Shown: in pieces, positions 54,691-64,000 of the stretch
How the letters are laid out: each line of letters opens with the position of its first letter
How positions within the stretch are numbered: position 1 is the first letter of the stretch
Source: Gadus chalcogrammus
Taxonomy: Eukaryota > Chordata > Actinopteri > Gadiformes > Gadidae
Length of the DNA: 64,000 nucleotides
Reading direction: 5' to 3'
Assembly (NCBI RefSeq): GCF_026213295.1
Contig: NC_079412.1
Location: 7,915,969-7,979,968 of the forward strand
Program-made: the position numbers and the translations under genes
Notes under the pieces: model-generated
The model's database searches: none
What the model saw: the letters and a program-made list of their open reading frames with translations, nothing else
Told to the model about the DNA's origin: nothing

Positions 54691-57600
54691 CAAATCTGTA
54701 GTCTATTTTCTAGACTACAAATTGCTTCTCCGTGTGTTAAGCCATGTACAAAATAGCTTATGTGGTCGTTACCACGCTACTTGATCAATAAAAGAGTTAA
54801 GCTACTGAGAATTGTAGTTAGTTGCTACTACTGCCCAACACTGCAGAAGGGTTTGGTTGACTGAGGATAGATCGATAGAAGAGTCTGTTATTGAAGATGC
54901 AGAGGGGGCTCTGTTAAGGACAGCCCAACCTGGCCGTCTTATGTGGTGGTATAGAGAGAAGAACGCTCTGTTCACTGGTGTGAAAGTGACAGGGCTGTGC
55001 CACAGCGTCACGGTCAACATCCACATTCTACTGGCCCAGAGCAGTGGTATGGGCAGCACACACACACACACACAAAGACGTGCAAGCACACACACACACA
55101 CTCTCACACAAGCGAACACACACACGCACACGCACGCACGCACACACACACACACACACCTGTTTATACACACTGGCCTGAGTGCATGCACATACTTGTC
55201 ATCAAGAACCACACTCAAACACACACACACACACTCATCGACTGCAGATCAGGACACGTCTAAAATAAACAAGTACAGATAATCTGCTTGGCTCCTTTAA
55301 GCTCAGTTCTACATTTGTATGACACACATACACGTACATACAGCTTGCATTTCTCCTGCATATTCCTGATCAATACTTCCCTCCAGCTGAAAAGCGATAT
55401 GCTTATTGGTCAGAATTTAAACGGACAGAGCAGCACTGGCTCAAAGGGACTTTAGAGGACCTTCGCTACTGAGTTCTACTGCAAGGGTCAAATGTAGAGA
55501 ACTAATTTTGTTTTACTTGTGCAAAGACAATAATAAGATTCTGCTTCTTCGTCCCTTGAGTGTCTGGTTGGGGTCATGGTGAGCCTTGGTCACTAAATGT
55601 TAGGGTTAGGTTAGGTCTGAGGCAATCTCTACAAACAGATATCTGCATATGAATGCAGAGTCTGTAGCCAACGGGACTAGATGTTGGCATCCGAAGCGTT
55701 CTGGTCCCTGTGTGTAGTCTGTTTGTAGTCCGAGGCTTTGGTTTTATGCAGCTAAACAACCCATCCGGAGAGCCACAAGCTTCTATGACAACATTGTTTA
55801 TTGTTTTTGCTCATTATTAGCTTTGATATCGGTTTATAGAGATTATTGGAAACGCTGTCTGGACCTGAGACATCTCGAAAAAAGAATTATGAACAAAATG
55901 ACGCAATGAAGCGCAAGACCTGGTCTGGCCTGATCAATTATCTGAAATCGGGATACACCGGAACCCCAGAAACATCGCCTATTGTCCTCGTTGTCAGTTT
56001 TCGAGATTGGGTCTAAGAAAGTATGGTGGAATCCATGCGTGTCACTGTGTGGTTCCGGTCAGGGCTGTGTGACATATGGAGTGGATGTGTGAGCATGGTG
56101 TTGCCTGTTGCCTGGCCTCCTCTCCGTTGAACTTTTTGTCAGCTGGCTCTAAATTCACCACCACAGTGCTAGGAGAACTAAACCCAACCCAACGCATGAT
56201 CACAACCTCAGTTCAGAATAGAGCAACCGGACGAAACCTCCCCCATACCCAAAACCCTCAGATAGAGGAATGAAAATGAATTGTAGATGCTCGATGTTCA
56301 ATTTATTAATAAATGAATGAATTATTTTCAACTCTGGGCACATGCTACTATTGTAGTGCCAGTAATAATGATCGGGGAGCGGCTCCACGGGACAAACAAT
56401 TTTGACTTTGCAATTGTTTTCAGGAACTGAGTTGGAGTTTGCCTGGCAAATAGCATCTGTGTTCAATATCAACTGTGATCTTTCCCTTACTGGCACCGAT
56501 GGGCCAATCGGCCATCCATTACCAGTAAGGGAAGGAATTAAATTGATCGGCGATAGTCCCTGCTATTCACAACTACTGATAATTCACCGTCCATCAATAG
56601 AATTGTGTCAGGTGCTTCTATAAATCATGTATTTATATGATGCAGTATGCATTTAACAGACCATAAATATTGACCCAGACATGCCTTTGTTTATCCCTGT
56701 GTCCCTGTGTCCCTGATCCATATCCTCCTCCTGCATTTACAAGGACCAGCAAGTAGGAGGCAGTGTAGACTCAAGTTACCACGGTGTCTGGTAACTTAAA
56801 GTGCTGATCTGAGCGAATACACAAAGAATTGCATCTACAAGTTTGAAGTTGGGCTTTTGTCCACTGCATGAGCCACATATTTGCATTATGGTTCATGTAT
56901 CTAGACGGATGTGGTGTGACGATGTGTGGTTGACATTTCTGCATGTGTGTGTGTGTGTGTGTGTGTGTCTGTGCATATCATCCAGTTGGTAGATGACACA
57001 TAAATTGGCTATTTCCTTGAAAAATTATCATAAGGTACCTGAGCTGCCATTCACACATTGTGCAAATGCACAAACACACAAATGCATATTCGTGAAAGAA
57101 CATACCCACAGACACACACTACCATAACTAACACCACCCTTATTGTAGTTGTGTGGTAATTTAATAACAATCATCTGCCAATTTGTTCAGCAGTATTGAG
57201 TATTTAGCAGCGCTTGCCAATAAAGACTGTGCTTTATCTACAGTATATGAAATATGAAGTTCTGGACAAGGGTGTGCATGTTTAATGGTTCATAATATCA
57301 TTGGACAAGGTGGTATAGTCATTAAAAAGCTTTTTCTATATCACTATGGATCAGTAGACTTACCCTTGTACCACAGGTTTTAGAAATGGGTTAAAATGGC
57401 TGGAGCTGTTTTTATTTTTTATTGGAGACTGACGCTTGACGGTTTAAAATTGCTTACCGGTAACTGAAAACACTTTCTAATTCCAATTTTTCGAGAGGTC
57501 TTTCATCTTCGGTGATCTAATAGTGTGATAGTTAAAACATTATTTAATCCCTCTTCCAATATGGAGACCATGCATACAAGTACCGGCAGTATCTGTTGAA

Positions 57601-57819
57601 TGTGTGGAATAAGAAGGCTAACATTCTGAGATTTTTAGAGGTTTACATTCCATTCTAGCTTCCTCTCTCTGTTTCTCTGTTTCTCTGTCTGTCTCTTGCG
57701 CCATGTTTATCTCTGATTTTATTTGTCTCTCTTGCTCTGTCTCGCTCTATTTTCTCTCTGTCTCACTGTTTCTATTTCGATTTTTCTGTTTCTCTCTGTC
57801 TCTCTAATGTGTTTTTTTT

Positions 57820-57825
<6 letters not shown>

Positions 57826-57859
<34 letters not shown>
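57826..57859 (+). repeat. (CT)n microsatellite
   Basis: Pure CT run inside a wider pyrimidine-rich zone from about 57660. Confidence 0.95.
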
Positions 57860-57863
<4 letters not shown>

Positions 57864-58364
57864 AAACATAATTGACAGAATATGGCACTATAAATATCTA
57901 AGTGACTTAGGTTTACAATATTGAAACTATACATTTTTATATATTAGAAGTTTATTTTGTCCATTGCTGTGCAATACTCACATACTAAAGTAGTTAGTAA
58001 AGTAGTCCAAAACAATAATAATAAAAAAAAACACACATACAAATAGGCACACTAATACACTCACACACACACATACAAACAAACACACGCACTTGGAACA
58101 CCACCACCACCTCCACCCCCCTCACCTATACCACCCCTATCTCGAATACCCCCAACACCATTGAAAGACAGAGGATCTGGGGGCTCGGATTTCCCCCTCT
58201 CATCATGACATCCATTAAAGCGCTGCTTGGCCCCGGGCCCCTCTGGCCCCGACAGCACATTAGCCCTCGGACCGTTGAGCGGCAACAAGGACCGCTCCTC
58301 AATTATTGATACCAACACAACTAATGAGGAAACCTTATCCTTTACTGTCACACACATAGACGTA

Positions 58365-58365
<1 letters not shown>

Positions 58366-58423
<58 letters not shown>
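58366..58423 (+). repeat. (CA)n microsatellite
   Basis: Pure CA run; a (TG)n run follows at 58511-58546, so the two can pair as a stem. Confidence 0.96.
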
Positions 58424-58424
<1 letters not shown>

Positions 58425-58508
58425 GGGGACATATTGTCAGCCACTATTGTCGAATGTGCCAATGTTAAATATCCAAAAAGCCAAAGTATGTCTAGTTTCT
58501 GTAGCAAC

Positions 58509-58510
<2 letters not shown>

Positions 58511-58546
<36 letters not shown>
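58511..58546 (+). repeat. (TG)n microsatellite
   Basis: Pure GT dinucleotides, inverted relative to the CA run at 58366-58423. Confidence 0.95.
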
Positions 58547-58548
<2 letters not shown>

Positions 58549-58734
58549 AGCCTATGTGTGTGTGGCAACAACTGTTTTGGTAGTGAAATGTACCACACTA
58601 AAGATTCTGATTAAGTGGAACCTTCTTCTGGAGGACAGAAGGTCCCCAGGTAAAACAGCGTGTTTCTGACTTTAAATTTGTCAGCATTTGCACATAAACG
58701 CACACACAAACACATACTTGACGCCCACACACAG

Positions 58735-58757
58735 GCACACACACACACACACACACA
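58735..58757 (+). repeat. short (CA)n run
   Basis: About 11 CA units. Confidence 0.9.
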
Positions 58758-59337
58758 ATGGCATACATGTGTGTAGTGGGTGTGCTGCTGAGCTATTAGA
58801 AGTGTCAGGAGGCCCTTTTTGGTATTCAGTCCAACACACTGTGACTCACAGTTCTAGAGAGAGAGGGAGAGGGAGAGGGAGAGGGAGAGAGAATTGGGAA
58901 GGTACAGCAAAGAAGAAAACAGAGCAATAGAAAGAACAAGACAGAACCAGTGGAGGCGCTGCGAACAGCATCCAGACAGCGTTTCCAATGGCCCCAGGCT
59001 CACATGTTTGTATCTGTGCCTTTGCAAGCAAAGCATTCCTGCTTCAGGGGGATTAATTTATGACAGTTTGGTAATCCTTCTCACAAGCATCAAGCTACTC
59101 AATTGTATCGTATTTGACGGAGCTTTAGAGGGTGAGCACGCTCTCTCTGTGAAAGAGAGTGAAGCAGTGCTTGGGCAGAGTGGATAATAATCTGTAACAG
59201 TCTGCAATCAGTGTGGCTTTCTGGTCGTAGGGAAGTGAACCATACGAAGCTGGCTGTGACGCTATCCTTCAATTAGAGGGGATTGTCGGCCACATTGCTA
59301 TGCACCACACTTTCATTCATCACCCACGCTCTATCCA

Positions 59338-59602
59338 TCTCTCTCTCTCCCTCTCTCTCTCGCTCTCGCTCTCTCTCTGTTCTATCCTCCCGGTCATCTA
59401 CACTTGTCACCGCATCTCCTCATCGTACTGTCAGTTTGAGTTTAGCTTAATCTCGCACCCCCCCTCTGCCCATTCCTCTGCTCTGTCACTCTCTATATAA
59501 TCTCGTTCTCCTTTTGGCTTGCCTCTCTCTCCATCTCTCTCTTTTACTCTCTCTCCCCTCTCTCTCTCGCTCTCTCTCTCTCTCACGCTCTCTCTCCCTC
59601 TC
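59338..59602 (+). repeat. CT-rich low-complexity tracts
   Basis: Interrupted CT arrays at 59338-59380 and 59521-59602, separated by a non-repetitive stretch. Confidence 0.9.
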
Positions 59603-60203
59603 CTGATTGGAATAGTTCAGTTTCGAGACAGAATCCCAGATGGCTGGTAAGAGGTGTAGCTCTGCCCAGGCAGGTCTAGAGTTGAATAGGAGAAAGCAAG
59701 TGAAGCCAACCGAGGGAGAGGTTAATCCTTTCACGAGTCCACATACACATGGAGCAGAGAGGAGGGGAGGGCACTGGGACAGGGTCTGGGAGGGCAGCGA
59801 GCACACGCCATACACCAATCAGTTCAACAGATGACCCATGTGACCGGCTTGCAAGGGCGAAGAGAGAGAGAAAGAGGCTGGCTGATAAAAGAGAACGAGA
59901 GAGAGCGAGCGGTCCTGCTCCGTCGCCCCCTTCATGGCTTCAACTCTGCATGATGACAAGTGTCTGCTGCTACTCTCATTGGCCAAGGCAACAACCAATC
60001 ACAGCAAAGGCATGTAAGGTGCCTTTAGGTTCTACCCAGCCCCAAAAAACAAGAAGCAGGAGAGAGAGAGAGAGACACACACACACACTCGCAGGCAAGG
60101 GAAGACCCCACAGCACACACCCACACACAGACAAGGCAAAGAGAGGAGACCCCACAGCACACACACACAGACGCGCGGTCAAGGAGAGACAGGAGACCGC
60201 ACA

Positions 60204-60205
<2 letters not shown>

Positions 60206-60283
<78 letters not shown>
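60206..60283 (+). repeat. (CA)n microsatellite
   Basis: Pure CA run of about 78 bp between two copies of GGTCAAGGAGAGA (60177 and 60284), within a local tandem repeat GGAGACCCCACAGCACACAC (60085-60300). Confidence 0.95.
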
Positions 60284-60285
<2 letters not shown>

Positions 60286-60400
60286 TCAAGGAGAGAGAGG
60301 AGACCCCACAGAAACCCTTCCCTTTTAAATATTCCTGTTGGGGAAAGCGGCTTGTCAGCGTTTTGCTGAAGATCTCCTGGCTGCTGTGGAGATGATCTGG

Positions 60401-60899
60401 GCTCGGCAGCTTCCCTTCCTCTGATTGGCTGTCACTCTCACATCTCATTTCTCTCTCTCTTCTCCTTCTGTCCCTCTTCAGCCCCCCCGCCCACCCCCAG
60501 CCTCCGTACTCCCTCCCACTCCTTACTCTGTCCTCAGGCTCACCTGAGACCGACAAAACAACTCAACTCCTCCTCCTCCTCCTCTTCCACCTCAACCACA
60601 CGCACACTCACTCACAGACTCACACACAAACTGTTCCCACGCTGTGTATTTCACCTGGGGAGGCAGGCATGGACAACACCAGCGTCTCTCATTCGGCGAC
60701 TCTACCTCGCCTCTGACGCTGCTGCTCTCCGGTGAAGACAGAGAACCCGGAGCCGTTGTCACGTGCAAGAAGGACGGAGATCAGAAGGAGAAGAAGAAGA
60801 ATAAGGAGGGCAAATCTCCTCACCATAGCAGAGGAGAACTAGGGACCCTGTGCCTTTCCGACCGTGGAAGAGTGGAGGCAGCACGCATCATGATTTTGG
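60401..60899 (+). promoter_or_regulatory. candidate promoter and 5' exon of a gene continuing to the right
   Basis: CTGATTGGCTGTCA at 60421 holds an inverted CCAAT box. GC-rich, pyrimidine-rich sequence follows, then a purine-rich stretch coding for KKNKEGK in one frame. An ATG at 60890 lies directly before TTTTGG/GTGAGT, a strong splice donor at 60899/60900. This looks like a 5' UTR exon with translation starting in its last codons. No downstream exon is recognisable in the window and the gene cannot be named. An open frame 60644-61012 runs across the donor and is not preferred. Confidence 0.3.
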
Positions 60900-62400
60900 G
60901 TGAGTTGTTGCGTGAGATGCTTTCTTTTTTAGTTGTTTATCTCAATTCGACCGTCCATCATGCCGGGTATGAGTCTCTGCATCACGAGCAGAGATGGCAA
61001 ATTTGGGTATGAATGTATGCATCACGCGTGGTGAATGCAGTTAGAACGATAACGCTGCGACGTTAATATGACGTGCATTCGAGCAATTACAGGGAAGGTC
61101 AACATTGTTTGGACCATATGATTATGGCACTCTGTGGTCACATGACCTCAGCCCAGCCATGTATCTCCCCAACCAGCAAAGGGCTTAGAAGGTGAACCAC
61201 TAGATTCCACCTTGACTTTCATAAACCTGAACCTCCGTTCCTCCACTCTCTGACATCCATGCGTTATCTTCTTAACACATGGAATATATTAAAGACACGT
61301 TTGTTCCAATCGTAATGGCAGTGTGTATAATAGTTGGCCAGCGACATTCAGGCCAGAGGATTGCACTGTTCTGAGACAGCGGGGCTTTGGTCTTTAGTAT
61401 TCTGCTGCTATAGCGTCCAGTCTGACAGAGGAACCGCTGGGATCAGTACAGAGTGCTGTGACCGCTGCAGAGATGTGAGCTCTCCCTTACCGCTTCTGTA
61501 AGTCCCCTGAAACCTGTGTGTGTGTGTGTGTGTGTGTGTGCACTGTGTAAATAGATAGCACAATCCTACAATTGTTTTACAAGTGTGTGTGTTTGTGTAC
61601 AATATACATGTTAGTTTGTGTTTCGTTTGTCTATGGGGTGTGTGTGTGTGTGTTAATGTTAAATAGAAGGAACATAGGATCAGGAGCCGATACGCGTTAA
61701 TGGCTCCATGCGTTCATTTCTTCATGTTTTCATGTGGGAAGTGTTTTCACCCGGTGACGAAAAACATTGATCTGCCTTGTGCATGTTTGTGTGTGAGTGA
61801 GTGTGTTTGTGTGTGTGTGTGTGTGGGTGATGTGTGTGCGTTTCTGCGTGCCCTGACCGCCACATTGTTTTAACGCATGCCTGAGCTGATTCAGACATTG
61901 CTGCGCTGCGTTCCCCCCCCGCCCCCGGCAGGCATGCTTTAGAGGAGACCGCCGTAATGATTATAGGGAGCGGTGTAGTCTGAGGTGTGCTTGTTTGATG
62001 GCTCCAAGTAGTGTTTAGGGGGCTCCCTGCCAATCACTGAAGCTTATATCACTGAAAGAACGAGAGTGAGAGGGATATATACATATATATATATATAGAC
62101 AACTTGATCAAACCAGCACACTAGATATGTTTGGAAGGCAGATGATGTTTTTGTGGCATGTGAATGGTGCTATTAACCCCTACATAGCACATCATGGAGG
62201 TCCAAATACATATGGTCCTCTTAACGTTTCACATCTTCCCTGGGATTATAGTCTGTCTACACACAGTTGTAAAGGAAGGAATAGAGAAGAGGAACGGTGA
62301 CAGAGGAGTTAAGTTAATCCTCAAAGGAACCCTTTTGTGATTCGTGGGTTGGAAATTCTGAGAGAGAATCTAGGTATTGTGGTCATTTGCGAAAGAAGCA
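60900..62400. other. non-coding
   Basis: Possible first-intron sequence if the 60401-60899 exon is real. No gene supported. Confidence 0.4.
61519..61540 (+). repeat. (TG)n microsatellites
   Basis: Short TG runs at 61519-61540, about 61638-61652 and about 61807-61824. Confidence 0.85.
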
Positions 62401-62449
62401 AAATCTTTTTTTGCCCCCCCCCCCCCCACCCCCATATATGTATATCTGG

Positions 62450-62452
<3 letters not shown>

Positions 62453-62489
<37 letters not shown>

Positions 62490-63010
62490 AACTGGACATT
62501 TAAATGTATGTATAACTGAAGATATATATGTCGGCCTATATATAACTGGAGATGTTTACGTATGTATATCTGGAGATATATATGTATGTATAACTGGACA
62601 TTTAAATGTATGTATAACTGAAGATATATATGTCGGCCTATATATGACTGGAGATGTTTATGTATGTATATCTGATGATGTACATCTAGGCCTTTGTATA
62701 ACTGAAGATACATTTATGTTCGTATGTCTGAAGACATGTAAAACTGAAGATATATATTTTTATTTGTATGGATAACTGAAGATATATGTGTTTATATGTA
62801 TAACCGGATATACAGTATGTATATTTAACTCAATATATATATGGATATATACGAAGATATAGATGTATGTATAAGTGAAGATATAGGTTTATGAACAACT
62901 GAAGATAGATATGCATGCATATCTTCAGATATATGTGTACATATATCTGAAGATATATATTTGATATCTAAAGATGCATGCATATGTATATCTGAAGATG
63001 TATGTATGTG
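62453..63010 (+). repeat. AT-rich minisatellite
   Basis: Starts with (TA)n, then repeated TGTATGTATAACTGRA-type units of about 20-27 bp. A higher-order 109-bp block (GTATAACTGGACATTTAAAT to GTTTAYGTATGTATATCTGG) appears twice (about 62484-62570 and 62590-62675). It degenerates rightward to ATATATCTGAAGATATATAT palindromes. Confidence 0.88.
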
Positions 63011-64000
63011 TGTATCTTCATTCATTCTTATGCAAATAGAGATGCAGATCCCTGCCTCCCCCCACTTCTACCTTCTGCCTTGGTCGGGCGATGATTTGGC
63101 TCCTGAGCGTTTTGACATTTCCCTCGGAAAGGGGGAACGTCATTCAAACGACCTTTTCCATTTTGAGGCAAAGACAGATTGACTTCCTTTCCGATTTCCT
63201 GATTCAGCGATCTGATATCATTCTGCAAGACACTGATAATGCATCATGTTGCAAGGCTGATTTTTGTCATATTTTCCCAAATAAAACCACCAGATCCGTT
63301 GAAGAACGGTGTAGACACCCATGTCTAAATCAGAAACACAAACAGTTAGCCTGTGTTGCTATGAGCCCATTTCCTCCCCCTTTGGTCCAGATGACCTTGA
63401 GCCAATAACCTTCCACCTTCTTTGCCATGCGCTCCGCGTTCAGCTTCAGGGGGGTGTATACGTGGCTCTGGAGCGGGTACTGGGCCCTGGCAGAGCTCCC
63501 CCTGGCCTGTGTTGTTGATGGTGCCGGTGGATGGCGGTTGTGATCGTCTGTGTGCTCCATCGACAGATGCAGGCAGTCGGCTTAGCTCCCCGCCTTCTGC
63601 CATGGGCTCTGCACCAATGCAGCAGGACAGAGAACAAAGAACAAGGCAGAGAGACATGATCTCCAGGCGGGGGACCAGCTTCTCCCTATTCCCCTGGGAG
63701 TTGTTTGGTCAGAACTCCTTTTCCTTTTCCTGACTCAGAATTAATTTTTTGGGCCGTTTAACCGCACAAAACATGATCATTAGATTAAATAAATGTCTGA
63801 TTGCAGAATCCCAATTCCTCAGCCTTTAAGATGTCTATGGTACTGTTGAGTATAGTACAGCTGAGCCCCTGTTGGGTTGCTGAGTCATGTCTCGCCTGCC
63901 CGGGGCCTAGGGGCCTCCTTCAGTCCACCTGTCTCTTTGTGTGTCTATCTCAGCCTCATCTGTAGACATGAAGTATCCGTCCTTTTCTGTCAGTACGACC
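63011..64000. other. non-coding, no gene established
   Basis: ORFs on both strands at 63330-63730 overlap each other and lack recognisable motifs. A possible acceptor TATCTCAG precedes CCTCATCTGTAGACATGAAG at 63953, close to the window edge, but cannot be judged. Confidence 0.35.

Larger units (their letters stand above)
49740..54843. mobile_element. hAT-ended element with perfect 8-bp target duplication
   Basis: CAGTGTTGGGCCAGCTACTT at the left and, as reverse complement, CAGTGTTGGGCAGTAGTAGC at the right. CAGAAGGG lies exactly at 49732-49739 and 54844-54851. Subterminal AGTGAGCTAAGCTACCACT and AGTTAAGCTACTGAGAATT are also inverted. No hAT transposase is recognisable inside; the interior carries an L1-like remnant, a MITE and other repeat pieces. 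Either a non-autonomous hAT that gained insertions or a decayed autonomous copy. Confidence 0.88.
54852..60400. other. mostly non-coding, microsatellite-rich, possibly host sequence
   Basis: No gene supported over 5.5 kb. Includes CA-rich tracts at about 55056-55170, a TG run near 56945-56969, and weak hairpins (near 56485-56530: CCCTTACTGG/CCAGTAAGGG). Transposon ends are scarce compared with the left of the window, so this may be flanking or intronic host DNA. Confidence 0.45.

Noticed and set aside
56480..56535. Hairpin CCCTTACTGG...CCAGTAAGGG with inner GATGGGCC/GGCCATC
   Set aside because: Stem is short and interrupted; no evidence for an RNA gene beyond pairing.
59749..60369. 206-residue plus-strand ORF
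   Set aside because: Largely a purine/CA repeat translation containing a long Thr-His run; no domain.

Overview
This is eukaryotic nuclear DNA, most likely from a teleost fish. Coding pieces are split by introns with GT/AG junctions, long (CA)n and (CT)n microsatellites are common, and the transposon mix is typical of teleosts: RTE/Rex3-like, L2-like and L1-like LINEs, hAT, PIF/Harbinger with MADF proteins, pogo/Tigger, piggyBac, CACTA-like, a P-like THAP element, and integrase + Ulp1-protease genes. The species cannot be named from the sequence. I see no intact host protein-coding gene, no rRNA, no tRNA and no CRISPR array. Nearly everything recognisable is a transposable element or its wreckage, so the window reads as a graveyard of nested insertions.

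Layout. 1-4.4 kb: a frameshifted SGNH-hydrolase remnant, LTR pieces, and a piggyBac-type transposase remnant (minus strand) split by an RTE LINE with a 14-bp target duplication. 4.8-13.3 kb: a long-TIR non-autonomous transposon, a tandem repeat, a MADF-domain gene of Harbinger type, a broken two- or three-exon gene resembling the fish DUF4806 family, a hAT C-terminus, an LTR and a CACTA-like remnant. 14.0-21.6 kb: a multi-exon plus-strand gene for a retroviral-type integrase followed by a Ulp1-like cysteine protease and a PHD-type zinc finger, split by an L2-like LINE in an intron and a solo LTR in an exon. 22.6-29.6 kb: a PIF/Harbinger transposase gene hit by two hAT-type elements, one of which carries a THAP-encoding P-like element (three-level nesting), then an inverted pair of LTRs around a MITE.

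29.6-34.0 kb: a pogo/Tigger-like element (minus strand) whose transposase carries tandemly duplicated exons coding for a proline-rich repeat and ends in a PHD-like finger. 34.0-36.2 kb: three tandem copies of a 0.71-kb unit. 36.8-46.6 kb: a second integrase + Ulp1 gene, minus strand, split by a 6.8-kb hAT element (37267-44086) that holds a ZMYM1-like hAT transposase fragment, a MADF gene, a TIR element, an L2 fragment and LTRs. 49.7-54.8 kb: another hAT-ended element with a perfect 8-bp duplication, carrying an L1-like remnant. 54.9-64.0 kb is mostly non-coding, with many microsatellites and a minisatellite, and is the most host-like part; a possible 5' exon lies at about 60.5-60.9 kb.

The target-site duplications let several insertions be ordered in time. 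The two integrase-Ulp1 genes, the exon-amplified Tigger transposase and the Harbinger/hAT/P nest are the parts most worth following up.
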